Positions 23,696 to 32,366 of a stretch of DNA of 59,267 nucleotides are shown in pieces. Position 1 is the stretch's first letter; every line of letters starts with the position of its first letter. Made by a program: the position numbers and the translations under genes. The notes beneath the pieces were generated by a model. The model was not told the DNA's origin and searched no databases. It saw nothing but the letters and a program-made list of their open reading frames with translations. Source of the stretch: Bifidobacterium breve (GTDB taxonomy: Bacteria; Myxococcota_A; UBA796; SXON01); NCBI GenBank assembly GCA_943328795.2, contig CALQBK020000007.1, positions 1-59,267 of the forward strand, read 5' to 3'.

Positions 23696-24657
23696 TGCAC
23701 ACCATCACGCTGATCGAGGGCGACGGCGTCGGCCCGCAGGTGGCCGCGGTCACCCAGGACGTGGTCCGCGCGCTGGGGGTAGACATCCGGTGGGACGTGC
23801 AGGATGGCCACGACATCGAGGCCGCCGTCGCGTCCATCAAGGCGAACGGCGTCGGGCTCAAGGCGAAGGTGCTCGCCCGCGCCGTGCCGAAGCAAGTCCC
23901 CTACACGGTGCGCTTCCGGCGCTCGCTGGGGATCGAGCTGTTCGAGCGGCACGTGCACAACCTGCGCGGGCTGCCCGCCCGGGCGCAAGGCGTCGACATC
24001 ATGGTCGTCCGCGAGGCGACGGAGGACATCTACGCGGGCTTTGAGCACGTCGTCACCCCCGGCGTTTACGAGAGCATCAAGGTGACCACGCGGGCCGCCT
24101 GTGAGCGCGTGCACCGCCACGCGTTCGAGTGGGCGCGGGCCAACGGGCGCAAGCGGGTGACGACGGTGCACAAGGCCAACATCATGAAGAAGGCCGACGG
24201 GATGTTCCTGGCGGTCGGCAACACGATGGCGGCCGAGTACCCGGACCTGGTGCACGACGACGTGATCGTCGACGCGCTGTGCATGCAGCTCGTCCGGCGC
24301 CCGGCGTCCTTCGACGTGCTCGTGTGCGGCAACCTCTTCGGGGACATCGTCAGCGACTGCGCAGCAGGCATGGCGGGCGGCCTGGCGGTCGCGACGGCCA
24401 TCGGCCGGGGCCCGGGCGTCACGCTTTTTGAGAACACCCACTCGACCACCATCGACGTCGTGGGCGAAGACGGCGCGAACCCCTACCCGTTCTTCGGGTT
24501 GACGTGCGACCTGCTCCGGCACCTCGGCGAAGCGAAGAGCGCTGACCGGCTGCGCCACGCCTGCGAAGAGGCGCTGCTGGCCGGGCTCTTGCCGCTCGAC
24601 GCGGGCGGCAACACGCCGTGCACGGCGGTGCGCGACGGCGTGATCGCCCGCCTCTGA
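23695..24657 (+). CDS. Degenerate isocitrate dehydrogenase paralogue, possible regulatory subunit
   Basis: This 320-residue member of the same family is clearly diverged. It keeps the tyrosine/glutamate region VREATEDIYAGFEHVVTPG, the Lys motif VHKANIMKKADGMF and the aspartates of NLFGDIVSDCAAGMAGG. The substrate loop that should read like SANVALR is replaced by YTVRFRRSLGIELF, losing the Ser and Asn that hold isocitrate. The NAD-binding HGTAPDIAG is replaced by NTHSTTIDVVGEDG. The same two regions are degenerate in the non-catalytic subunits of mitochondrial NAD-isocitrate dehydrogenases. Together with the 1-bp overlap to the intact paralogue this suggests a heteromeric enzyme, which is inference. 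Confidence 0.8.
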   Translation: MHTITLIEGDGVGPQVAAVTQDVVRALGVDIRWDVQDGHDIEAAVASIKANGVGLKAKVLARAVPKQVPYTVRFRRSLGIELFERHVHNLRGLPARAQGVDIMVVREATEDIYAGFEHVVTPGVYESIKVTTRAACERVHRHAFEWARANGRKRVTTVHKANIMKKADGMFLAVGNTMAAEYPDLVHDDVIVDALCMQLVRRPASFDVLVCGNLFGDIVSDCAAGMAGGLAVATAIGRGPGVTLFENTHSTTIDVVGEDGANPYPFFGLTCDLLRHLGEAKSADRLRHACEEALLAGLLPLDAGGNTPCTAVRDGVIARL

Positions 24658-24672
24658 GGCCGGCTCGGACGG

Positions 24673-24678
24673 GATACG
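24673..24678 (+). promoter_or_regulatory. Putative extended -10 box of the tldD-like gene (leaderless type)
   Basis: GATACG. Exactly 10 nt separate the TA from the GTG at 24687, and there is no Shine-Dalgarno. Confidence 0.4.
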
Positions 24679-24686
24679 TCCAGGGC

Positions 24687-26381
24687 GTGAACCGCCGCTC
24701 CTTCGCCCTCCTCGCGTTGCTCTCGATCCCCCTCGCCGCGGTCACCGCCCGGGCGGCCGAGTCCACGCCGAGCAGCGACGTCGTGATGCGCGCGCTTGAG
24801 TCTACGCTCGAGAACCTCGGCCGGCAGACCAGCGGCAAGCCCGACGCGCCCTACTTCACGTCGCTGGCGATCACCGACGAGCGCTCGACGATGCTCCAGG
24901 GCACGCACGGGACGTTCGCTGGGGAGCAGCACAACCACCACCGCACCGGGGACGTCGACCTGCGCGTGGGGTCGATGACGCTCGACAACACCCACAAGCT
25001 GCGCGACGCCGGCTGGTTCGAGCAGCCCGAGCGCGCGCAGGTGGACCCGCCGCTCACCGACGACTCGCGCGTGATCGAGCAGAGCTTCTTGCGGTCGCTC
25101 GACGACGCGTGGCGCACCGCGTCCCGCCAGCTGATCAAGATCCGGTCGAACGACGCCGTGAAGGTAGACCGCGAGGACCAGAGCGCGGACTTCTCGCCCG
25201 CCGCACCGGTGGTGGCGACGATTCCCCTGCCGGACGCGCCGCTCGACGAGGCCGCGTGGAAGGCGGTGGTGATCCAGGCGTCGAAGGTGTACCTCGACTA
25301 CCCGGAGATCCTCGACAGCGGCGTGCAGCTTGTCTCCGACACGACGCAGCACTGGCTCGCGACGTCCGAGGGTACGCGCATCGCGGACGGGCACCACCAC
25401 TACCGGGTCGCGACCTGGGGGACTGCGGTCGCGGACGACGGCATGGAGCTCCAGGTCTACGACTACGTCGACGTGGCGACCATCGCCCACCTGCCGGACG
25501 CCGCCTCGATCACCCAGATGGCGAAGGACGCCGCCGACCGCCTGGTCGCGCTGCGCCGCGCCCCGATCGTCGATCCCTACAGCGGCCCCGCGATCCTCCG
25601 AGGCCGCGCGGCGGGCGTCTTCTTCCACGAGATCTTCGGTCACCGAATCGAGGGCCATCGCCAGAAAGACGAGGACGAAGGGCAGACGTTCACGAGCCGA
25701 GTCAACCAGCGCATCCTGCCCGACTTCCTCTCGGTCGTGGATGACCCGACCGTGGCGCAGCGCAACGGCATCGACCTGAACGGTACGTACCCGTGGGACG
25801 ACGAGGGCGTGCCGGCGCAGCGGGTGTCGCTCGTCGAGGCGGGGATCCTCCGGACGTTCCTGATGTCCCGCTCGCCCATCGAGAACTTCCCGTCGTCGAA
25901 CGGGCACGGGCGCAGGCAGCCGGGCATGGCGGTCGTGCCGCGCCAGGGGAACTTGATGGTCGAGGCGAGCAAGACGGTGCCGTACGACACGCTGCGGAAG
26001 ATGTTGATCGACGAGGTGAAGCGCCAGAAGAAGCCGTTCGGCATGATCTTCGACGACATCTCCGGCGGGTTCACGTTCACGGGCCGAAGCGAGCCGAACG
26101 CGTTCGCGGTGCAGCCCGTCGTGGTGTGGCGGGTGTACGCCGATGGCCGGCCCGACGAGCTGGTGCGCGGCGTGGACCTGATCGGCACGCCTCTCACCAC
26201 GTTCGAGCGCATCATGGCGGCGGGGGACGACGTGGACGTGTTCAACGGCGTGTGCGGCGCGGAGAGCGGGTGGGTGCCCGTCAGCGCGAGCTCACCGAGC
26301 CTGCTGATCGGCGAGGTCGAGGTACAGCGCCGCGAGAAGGCGAACGATCGACCGCCGATCTTGCCGCCGCCGGGGATGTAG
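24687..26381 (+). CDS. Secreted TldD/PmbA-family metalloprotease
   Basis: The N-terminus NRRSFALLALLSIPLAAVTA is a signal peptide, possibly twin-arginine type, so the protein should leave the cytoplasm. The C-terminal part is a TldD domain with the zinc site FFHEIFGHRIEGHRQ (HExxxH), preceded by IVDPYSGPAILRGRAAGVFF. Further TldD blocks are RPDELVRGVDLIGTP and FNGVCGAESG. Canonical TldD works as a cytosolic heterodimer with PmbA/TldE, trimming modified peptides. Here there is no adjacent partner and an export signal. At 564 residues it is about 80 longer than E. coli TldD, mainly in the N-terminal half. The GTG at 24687 starts exactly at the signal peptide. Confidence 0.88.
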   Translation: MNRRSFALLALLSIPLAAVTARAAESTPSSDVVMRALESTLENLGRQTSGKPDAPYFTSLAITDERSTMLQGTHGTFAGEQHNHHRTGDVDLRVGSMTLDNTHKLRDAGWFEQPERAQVDPPLTDDSRVIEQSFLRSLDDAWRTASRQLIKIRSNDAVKVDREDQSADFSPAAPVVATIPLPDAPLDEAAWKAVVIQASKVYLDYPEILDSGVQLVSDTTQHWLATSEGTRIADGHHHYRVATWGTAVADDGMELQVYDYVDVATIAHLPDAASITQMAKDAADRLVALRRAPIVDPYSGPAILRGRAAGVFFHEIFGHRIEGHRQKDEDEGQTFTSRVNQRILPDFLSVVDDPTVAQRNGIDLNGTYPWDDEGVPAQRVSLVEAGILRTFLMSRSPIENFPSSNGHGRRQPGMAVVPRQGNLMVEASKTVPYDTLRKMLIDEVKRQKKPFGMIFDDISGGFTFTGRSEPNAFAVQPVVVWRVYADGRPDELVRGVDLIGTPLTTFERIMAAGDDVDVFNGVCGAESGWVPVSASSPSLLIGEVEVQRREKANDRPPILPPPGM

Positions 26382-26392
26382 GCGGCGCCGCC
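26381..26392. terminator. 12-bp GC palindrome between convergent genes
   Basis: GGCGGCGCCGCC is a perfect palindrome lying between the stops of the tldD-like gene and the convergent lipoprotein gene. It could form a cruciform or inter-strand hairpin, but no loop or T-tract supports a standard terminator. Confidence 0.2.
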
Positions 26393-26393
26393 G

Positions 26394-27191
26394 TCACGGC
26401 CACAGCGCCTCGCTGTCGAACGCCGACGCGCTGACCGCCGCCAGCGCCACCTGATCCTGGAGCCCCCAGCGCTCGCCGCAGGTCCACGCGGTCGAGACGT
26501 GGTCGTACGACTGCGCTCCGCCGTGGATGTAGACCGAGGCGCCGCGGGTCGTGGTCCCTCCGAGCGGCACGCTGAAGGTCCCATCCGGGTCGGTCACGTT
26601 GATGTCGTGGTAGCGCGTCGTCTGGCAGCGGTCCTGGTCCGCGCATGCCTCGTCGCCCATCTCGAACGTAATGCCGGAGCCTTGCAGGTCCGTCAACGAC
26701 GGCTGCTCCCCCCAGCTCGACTCGCTGACCCAGAAGCGCGGCGCACCGGCCGCGTCCGAGATCGAGAACTCGGTGCCTCCGAAGCCCTGGCGGACGTCGA
26801 TCCGCACGCTCTGCCCGGCCGCGACCAAGCCGGGCGCCCCGGCGATGAACCAAGCGTCTCCGGTGGTCCCGTCGTCCACGTCGAGCGCGAGGTGCGTCCA
26901 CGGCCCGTTGAAGCCGGCGTGGACGCCGCGAGCCAAGACCGCGTTTCCATAGGCGTCTACCCCGGTCCCAGGGCTCTCGGCGGAGTCGAGCTGGCTGACG
27001 GAAGAGACCACGGCGTTCACCGTGGTCACCGTCACGTCGGCGTCAGCGCCCCCGGTATCCCCGTCAGCGCCGGTGTCTGGCTCCGCCGCGGTGTCGGCGG
27101 CGTCGCTGGCGAAGCTGTCCAACAGGACGCAACCGCCGACGAGGGGCTCGGGGTGGGGGCAGTTGCAGGCGAGCAGCAGGAGGGTGAGCAT
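26394..27191 (-). CDS. Hypothetical lipoprotein with acidic tether
   Basis: MLTLLLLAC is an ultra-short lipoprotein signal (Cys9). It is followed by NCPHPEPLVGGCVLLDSF and an acidic tether (ASDAADTAAEPDTGADGDTG). The remaining about 200 residues are beta-rich with paired cysteines (DEACADQDRCQ), as in WTHLALDVDDGTTGDAWFIA, SVRIDVRQGFGGTEFSI and TFSVPLGGTTTRGASVYIHG. I do not recognise a family; the overall look is a carbohydrate-binding or fibronectin-like surface domain, which is a guess. It is divergent from the acylase gene at 27415 across a 223-bp gap. Confidence 0.65.
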   Translation of the reverse strand: MLTLLLLACNCPHPEPLVGGCVLLDSFASDAADTAAEPDTGADGDTGGADADVTVTTVNAVVSSVSQLDSAESPGTGVDAYGNAVLARGVHAGFNGPWTHLALDVDDGTTGDAWFIAGAPGLVAAGQSVRIDVRQGFGGTEFSISDAAGAPRFWVSESSWGEQPSLTDLQGSGITFEMGDEACADQDRCQTTRYHDINVTDPDGTFSVPLGGTTTRGASVYIHGGAQSYDHVSTAWTCGERWGLQDQVALAAVSASAFDSEALWP

Positions 27192-27414
27192 CGGGTGGTC
27201 CGGGGTGGTGCTTGGCAGGTAAGCAAGTGGCGTGCCTGAGCGGGCTTCGCGTCACGCTGCCGTTCGGAGTGCGCCCGTTCTTCCCTTCGAAATGGCGCTC
27301 TGTGCGGCGGAGCGCTGACCGCGTGTCGGCCTTGCGCTTCGTCGCGCGACGCGCGTGCGACTCCCGCGTCGCGACCTGGAACCCGCGCTCCCGTTCGCGA
27401 GTTAGCGGCCGCCA
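27192..27414. promoter_or_regulatory. Divergent regulatory gap with an 8-bp inverted repeat
   Basis: This gap separates the divergent lipoprotein and acylase genes. GCGACGCG (27346-27353) is inverted as CGCGTCGC (27365-27372) with an 11-nt spacer, a possible operator or mRNA hairpin. It sits about 40 bp before the acylase start and 30 bp before the GTTAGC box. I see no gene in the gap. Confidence 0.35.
27401..27406 (+). promoter_or_regulatory. Putative extended -10 box of the acylase gene (leaderless type)
   Basis: GTTAGC. Exactly 10 nt separate the TA from the ATG at 27415, and no ribosome site is present. Confidence 0.45.
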
Positions 27415-29943
27415 ATGCGCTCGCCAGCTCGCTTCCCCCTCCTCGCCCTCGTCCTCCCGCTCGCCGCGTGCACGAGCAAGGTCGGGGACACGCTCACCGA
27501 CGGCCAGCCCCTCGACTCCGACAGCGCCGTGCCCTGCGACGTCGCGACCGTGACCGAGCCAAACACGTACGCCCAGGTGGCCGACGTGGTCGTGCAGCGC
27601 GACGCCTCCAACATCCCGCACATCTACGGGCAGAACGACGGCGACGTGTTCTTCGCCCAGGGGTACCTGGAGGCGCGCGACCGGTTGATGCAGATCGACA
27701 CGACGCGCAGGGCGGCAACGGGTCGCTTGGCGGAGGTCTGGGGCGAAGGCTCGCTCGTGAGCGACGAGCAAGCGCGGGCGATCGGTTTTGAGCGCTGGGC
27801 GTGCCCCGCCGTGGTCGCGCTCGCCGAGGCCCGACCCTCCGACTACGCGCTGATCGTCGCGTTCGTGAGCGGCTTCAACAAGCGGGTGGCCGAGGTGCAA
27901 GCGGACCCCGACCTGCGCCCGTATGGCATGGGCGCGGGCGAGCTTGACTACACGCCCGACCCGCTGACGGTGCTCGACGTGCTCTCGATGGGCCGCCGCA
28001 TCACGTGGGGCTTCTCGAGCTCGCCCGAGCCGGACATCCTCTACACGTTGTTCAAGAAGCTGATCCCCAACTACACCGACATGCCCACGTTCCGCCCGGT
28101 GGACGACACGTTCACGACGCAGGACGAGGCGCTCCCAGCGGGGCCGACCAGCCCGCCAACCGCGACCCCCGCGGCGACGGTCACTGACCCCGCGGCGCTA
28201 CGCGCCTTCCTCGCGCAGGCCCACGCGCTGCGCACGGTGCACGGCGACGTCGCGGGCTCCAACAACTGGCTGGTGAACGGCGCGCGCACCGACAACGGCA
28301 AGCCCATCCTGGCCAACGACCCCCACGCGGGGCTCGATGACCCGAGCGCGCTCTACCTAGTGCACATGGACTCGAAGTCCGCGGGCGGGAGCTTCGACGT
28401 CGCGGGCTGGGGCTTTGCCGGCGTTCCCGGCGTACAGTTGGGCCACAACCGGGACGTCGTCTGGGGCGCGACCGTGAATTTCGCCGACGTGGTGGACCTG
28501 TGGGACGTGGACGTCAACGGCGCCATGACGGAGGCCGACATCGGTGGCGTGCAGACCCCCATCGTCGAGCGGCACGAGGCCATCGGCGTGAAGCAGGCTG
28601 ACGGCGGCGTGGTGGACACCGACTACGTGGTCTACGAGATCGAGGGCCGCGGGATCTTCCTCGGCCCCGAGCTGTTGAGCATCCCCGACGAGCTGTTGGG
28701 AGCCGGCGCCACGCTCATGAACTGGACCGGGTTCTCCGGCGGCCTGGAGTTCTATCAGTACCTCGACCTCGACCGCGCGAGCGACCTCGACGACTTCGTC
28801 GCGGCGGTGGACTACGGCGAGGTCGGGATCCACAACTGGATCGGGGCGTCGGCGGACGGCATCCGGTACCACGTCCACGGCCTCGTCCCCGACCGCGGCG
28901 GCCCGGGCCGGCCCGAGGCGTTCGCCGTCATGGACGCGTCCGACCCCACGACGCTCTGGACCGGCGACATGCTCGGCCCCGAGCGCTTCCCTGACCTGGA
29001 CGGGTCGCAGGACTACATCGTCACGGCCAACAACGACCCCTGGGGCCAGACCCGGGACAATGATCCGAACAACGACGAGTTCTACTACGGCGCGTTCTAC
29101 GCCCCGGGCTTCCGCGCGAGCCGCATCGACCACGAGCTCGCCCGCTACGTCGCCGAAGGCCCCGTCACGGTCAGCCAGATGCAGGCGTTGCAGGTGGACA
29201 TCCACTCCAACATCGCCGAGCACCTGCTCCCCTTCCTGGTAGACGCCGCCGCGCACGTCGAGGACGACGAGTCCCTGGCCGAGTTCCGCGGGGACAGCTC
29301 GCTCACGGACGCCGTCGCACGCTTGTCCGCGTGGGACCAGCGCGCGAACCGTGACTCCCAGGAGCAGGCGTTGTTCCGCGCTTTCCAATCGCTCGCGGCG
29401 AAGCAGGTGCTGGAGGACGACCTGTCGATCCTGTTCGACGCGGTCGAGGACGTGAACCCGGTCACGATGGACAAGTTCACCTACCTCGCGCTCCAGGAGG
29501 ACAACTCGTCGATCACGGAGGGCGCCGCGCGCCGGGACCTGCTGGTCGCGCTCCGGGACGCGATCGCGTTCGTGGACGGGCGCAAGGCCGAGCTGGGGAC
29601 GGACACCTACGCGTGGTCGTCGCTGCACAACGTGCACTTCGGGGCCAACTACGGCGACGGCGTCTACTTCCCCGTCGATGGCGAGAACTCGAGCGTCAAC
29701 GTGTCCGAGTGCAGCATGCTCGACGACGGCGAGCTGGCGACGAGCTGCAACAACGGGTCCGGCTCGGTGTTCCGACAGGTCACGAGCTTCAACGACGCCG
29801 GCACGCCCGTGATGACGTTCAATTGGCCGTACGGCCACGTCGACGACGCGACCGCTTGGACGGAGGGCACGTACGAGACGCTGCTCTTCGACCGCGCGGA
29901 CGTGGACGCGAGCACGGTGTCCAGCGAGACGCTCGCGCCCTAG
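27415..29943 (+). CDS. Penicillin acylase / acyl-homoserine-lactone acylase family lipoprotein
   Basis: The signal ends at VLPLAACTS (Cys20), so the enzyme is predicted to be membrane-anchored outside the cytoplasm. The N-terminal nucleophile hydrolase layout is clear. An alpha-region (VVVQRDASNIPHIYGQND, AQGYLEARDRLMQID) is followed by a spacer, then the autocleavage point before Ser in VAGSNNWLVNGARTDNGKP, where Ser becomes the catalytic N-terminal residue of the beta chain. LANDPHAGLDDPS follows. At 842 residues the size is normal for the family. Members cleave beta-lactams, acyl-homoserine lactones or other amides; quorum-signal hydrolysis is one possibility. The start is supported by the GTTAGC box at leaderless spacing. 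Confidence 0.9.
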   Translation: MRSPARFPLLALVLPLAACTSKVGDTLTDGQPLDSDSAVPCDVATVTEPNTYAQVADVVVQRDASNIPHIYGQNDGDVFFAQGYLEARDRLMQIDTTRRAATGRLAEVWGEGSLVSDEQARAIGFERWACPAVVALAEARPSDYALIVAFVSGFNKRVAEVQADPDLRPYGMGAGELDYTPDPLTVLDVLSMGRRITWGFSSSPEPDILYTLFKKLIPNYTDMPTFRPVDDTFTTQDEALPAGPTSPPTATPAATVTDPAALRAFLAQAHALRTVHGDVAGSNNWLVNGARTDNGKPILANDPHAGLDDPSALYLVHMDSKSAGGSFDVAGWGFAGVPGVQLGHNRDVVWGATVNFADVVDLWDVDVNGAMTEADIGGVQTPIVERHEAIGVKQADGGVVDTDYVVYEIEGRGIFLGPELLSIPDELLGAGATLMNWTGFSGGLEFYQYLDLDRASDLDDFVAAVDYGEVGIHNWIGASADGIRYHVHGLVPDRGGPGRPEAFAVMDASDPTTLWTGDMLGPERFPDLDGSQDYIVTANNDPWGQTRDNDPNNDEFYYGAFYAPGFRASRIDHELARYVAEGPVTVSQMQALQVDIHSNIAEHLLPFLVDAAAHVEDDESLAEFRGDSSLTDAVARLSAWDQRANRDSQEQALFRAFQSLAAKQVLEDDLSILFDAVEDVNPVTMDKFTYLALQEDNSSITEGAARRDLLVALRDAIAFVDGRKAELGTDTYAWSSLHNVHFGANYGDGVYFPVDGENSSVNVSECSMLDDGELATSCNNGSGSVFRQVTSFNDAGTPVMTFNWPYGHVDDATAWTEGTYETLLFDRADVDASTVSSETLAP

Positions 29944-30001
29944 CCCAGGATGTGCCGCGAGCGGCCCGGGCAGAGCCGCCGGGTTCACTTTGGGGGCCCG
30001 A

Positions 30002-30016
30002 CCATCGTATCGATGG
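30002..30016 (+). terminator. Short perfect hairpin downstream of the acylase gene
   Basis: CCATCG, a TAT loop, then CGATGG: a 6-bp perfect stem with partial extension by flanking GC pairs, about 60 bp after the acylase stop. There is no T-tract, so it is only a weak terminator or protein-site candidate. Confidence 0.25.
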
Positions 30017-30381
30017 CCGAGGGGCGCCCGTCGCCGCCCAACTAGCCGGATTCAGGGGCCGGACGGCGCGGCACGGGGCGTGCTGGGCACGGGGAAAGCG
30101 AGCTGTCCATGCAATTCCTCTTCATCCCTCCGAGCTTCTTCCTGCTGGTCAACGGCGCGTCCACGGACCACGCTACGATGGAGTCCCTTCTTCGCCAGTG
30201 CGAGCGCGCTGCCATCTCCGCCGCGCAAGCGGATGACGCGGCCGAGGACGACCAACGCGCGTCCGCCACCGTCAGCGTCGCCCTGGGCTCGCCGTGACGC
30301 CAACGACCCCGCCGCCTTGCCCCGCGCCAAGCCCGGCCCCGCCGTGCGTTCGCCGCCGAGGCCCCGGCCCCCGCGCTACGG

Positions 30382-30387
30382 GTTAGC
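30382..30387 (+). promoter_or_regulatory. Putative extended -10 box of the 30411 lipoprotein gene
   Basis: GTTAGC. Twenty-five nt separate the TA from the ATG at 30411, with GCCGGAG in the predicted short leader. Confidence 0.4.
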
Positions 30388-30410
30388 CCCCGCTCCTGCC
30401 GGAGCCCGAC

Positions 30411-32366
30411 ATGCGCGTTTTCCTCCTCGCCCCCGCCTTCCTGCTCGCTTGCACGGGCCGGACGGTCGACTCTGACACCAGCTCCGGCGTCGTCGAGCGC
30501 GAGTTCTCCGACTGCGACCCCCTCTCTTACGACTACTGCTCGCTCCCCTTCCCGAGCATGTACTACATGCGCGAGGACAGCGCGTCCCCCACCGGCTACC
30601 GCGTGCACTTCGGCGCCACCACGCTGCCCGTCACGCACCAAGGGGTCTCCCCCAACACCCAGTACCTGAACGAGCTCGACGGGTTCTCGCCGTTCACGCT
30701 GCTGCTGGCGCAGTTCCCCAACATGGTGCTCGACGGCGTGCCCGGCCACGGGAACATCGCGGACAGCACCGCGGACGGCTCGCCGTTCGTGATCATCGAC
30801 GTCGAGACCGGCGTGCGCCAGCCGGCGTGGGCAGAGTTGGACGTGTCGAATGGGTACGTCGAAGGCAAGGAGTTCTTGATGATTCGGAGCGTCTACCCGC
30901 TCGCGAACGGCAAGCGCTACGTCGTCGGGATCCGGAACATCAAGGACACGTCCGGCGCGACGATCCCGGCGAGCGACGGGTTCGCCGCGCTCCGCGACGG
31001 CACCGCGACCGACGACTGGGACATCGAGGGGCGCCGGGACGCCTACGAGGCCATCTTCGGTACGCTCGAGCAGGACGGTTGGACACGGTCCGAGACGCAG
31101 CTCGCGTGGGACTTCATCGTGGGCAGCAAGGAGGGCATCACGGGCCGCGCGACGGCCGTCCGGGATGACATGTTCAGCCGAGTTGGCACCTCGGGCCCGC
31201 CGTACACCATCACCAGCATCGACGACGGCGCGGACGGCACCGGGTACAACGAGTCGATCTTCCGTGTCGTGCAGGGGACGTTCACCGCCCCGCTGTACAC
31301 CGTAGACGACGGCCCCGGCACGTTCCTGACGCGCGACGAGAACGGGCAGCCCTACTACAACGGCGACACCACCGTCCCGTTCACCATCCTCGTGCCGCGC
31401 ACCGCCCACGACAACCCGCGCCCCCTGCCGATCATGCAGTACGGCCACGGCTTGCTCGGCGACCAGGACGAGGTGTTCTCTGGCTACCTCGGGGAGATGG
31501 CCAACCTGTACGGCTTCACGATTTTCGCGGTGAACTGGACCGGCATGAAGGGCGACGACACGGGCGACATCGAGCTGATGATGGCGCAGGACATCGGCAA
31601 CTTCGCGATGATCCCCGAGCGCACGCACCAAGGCTTCGTCGAGTTCGCCGCGGCTGCGCGGATGATGACCGGCGACATGGTGAACGACGACGCGATGGCG
31701 TTCAGCGTCGACGGCGGTAGCCCAACCCCCGTGCTCGACCCGAGCCACCTTTGGTACTACGGCAACTCCCAGGGCGGCATCCTCGGCGGCGCTTACTTGG
31801 CGTTGAACCCTGACATCCCGCGCGGTGTATTGGGCGTCCCGGGCACACCGTACAGCTTGCTCTTGCAGCGGTCTGCCGACTTCACGCCGTTCTTCGGGCT
31901 GTTGCAGAACGTGTACCCCGACCAACGCGACATCACGTTCTTCATGTCGTGGATGCAGGACCTCTGGGACTCCGGGGACGCGTCCGGCTACGCCGCGTAC
32001 ATGAACGCCGACCCGCTCGACGGCGTCGCCCACCAGGTGTTGGTCCAGGACGCGATCGGGGACGCGCAGGTCACCACCCTCGGCGCGCAGAACATGGCGC
32101 GGGCCTACGGCGCGGTGCAGGTGACGGACACCCCGTACCAGGACATCTACGGCGTCGAGCAGGTCTCGTCGCCGTACACCGGTTCGGCGATCGCCGAGTA
32201 CTTCCACAACACGCCCGACATCCCGTTCGAGAACCTCCCCCCGGACGCCGAGTACGACACGCACGAGGACACGCGCCGCACGTTCTCGGCCCAGGAGCAG
32301 CTGTACCACTTCCTCAGCACGGGCGAGGTCGTCAACTACTGCGACGGGCCCTGCGACCCGGACTGA
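30411..32366 (+). CDS. Large alpha/beta-hydrolase lipoprotein
   Basis: The signal ends at PAFLLACTG (Cys15). The first about 300 residues form an unrecognised beta-rich domain (DYCSLPFPSMYYMRED, RYVVGIRNIKDTSGATIPAS). Residues about 310-600 look like an alpha/beta-hydrolase with ILVPRTAHDNPRPLPIMQYG, the nucleophile Ser in LWYYGNSQGGILGGAYLALN (G-x-S-x-G) and a preceding FAVNWTGMKGDD strand. The acid and His cannot be placed confidently. It may be an extracellular esterase or lipase. Large lipoproteins of this architecture occur in myxobacteria. It abuts the convergent gene at 32367 with no spacer. The start is supported by GCCGGAG six nt before the ATG. Confidence 0.75.
   Translation: MRVFLLAPAFLLACTGRTVDSDTSSGVVEREFSDCDPLSYDYCSLPFPSMYYMREDSASPTGYRVHFGATTLPVTHQGVSPNTQYLNELDGFSPFTLLLAQFPNMVLDGVPGHGNIADSTADGSPFVIIDVETGVRQPAWAELDVSNGYVEGKEFLMIRSVYPLANGKRYVVGIRNIKDTSGATIPASDGFAALRDGTATDDWDIEGRRDAYEAIFGTLEQDGWTRSETQLAWDFIVGSKEGITGRATAVRDDMFSRVGTSGPPYTITSIDDGADGTGYNESIFRVVQGTFTAPLYTVDDGPGTFLTRDENGQPYYNGDTTVPFTILVPRTAHDNPRPLPIMQYGHGLLGDQDEVFSGYLGEMANLYGFTIFAVNWTGMKGDDTGDIELMMAQDIGNFAMIPERTHQGFVEFAAAARMMTGDMVNDDAMAFSVDGGSPTPVLDPSHLWYYGNSQGGILGGAYLALNPDIPRGVLGVPGTPYSLLLQRSADFTPFFGLLQNVYPDQRDITFFMSWMQDLWDSGDASGYAAYMNADPLDGVAHQVLVQDAIGDAQVTTLGAQNMARAYGAVQVTDTPYQDIYGVEQVSSPYTGSAIAEYFHNTPDIPFENLPPDAEYDTHEDTRRTFSAQEQLYHFLSTGEVVNYCDGPCDPD

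Larger units (their letters stand above)
29944..30410. other. Intergenic region without a supported gene
   Basis: The region holds a candidate hairpin near 30002 and the promoter-like GTTAGC at 30382. A 62-codon open frame at 30109-30297 lacks a ribosome site, a -10-like box at either spacing, and protein-like composition, so I do not call it. No tRNA-like cloverleaf is apparent. Confidence 0.5.

Noticed and set aside
30109-30297. 62-codon open frame starting MQFLFIPPS
   Set aside because: No ribosome site, no -10-like box at the recurrent spacings, and low protein-likeness after the first 15 residues.
28357-32309. Two long minus-strand open frames of 543 and 755 codons
   Set aside because: Antisense to the acylase and the 30411 lipoprotein genes, whose sense products have clear signal peptides and catalytic motifs.
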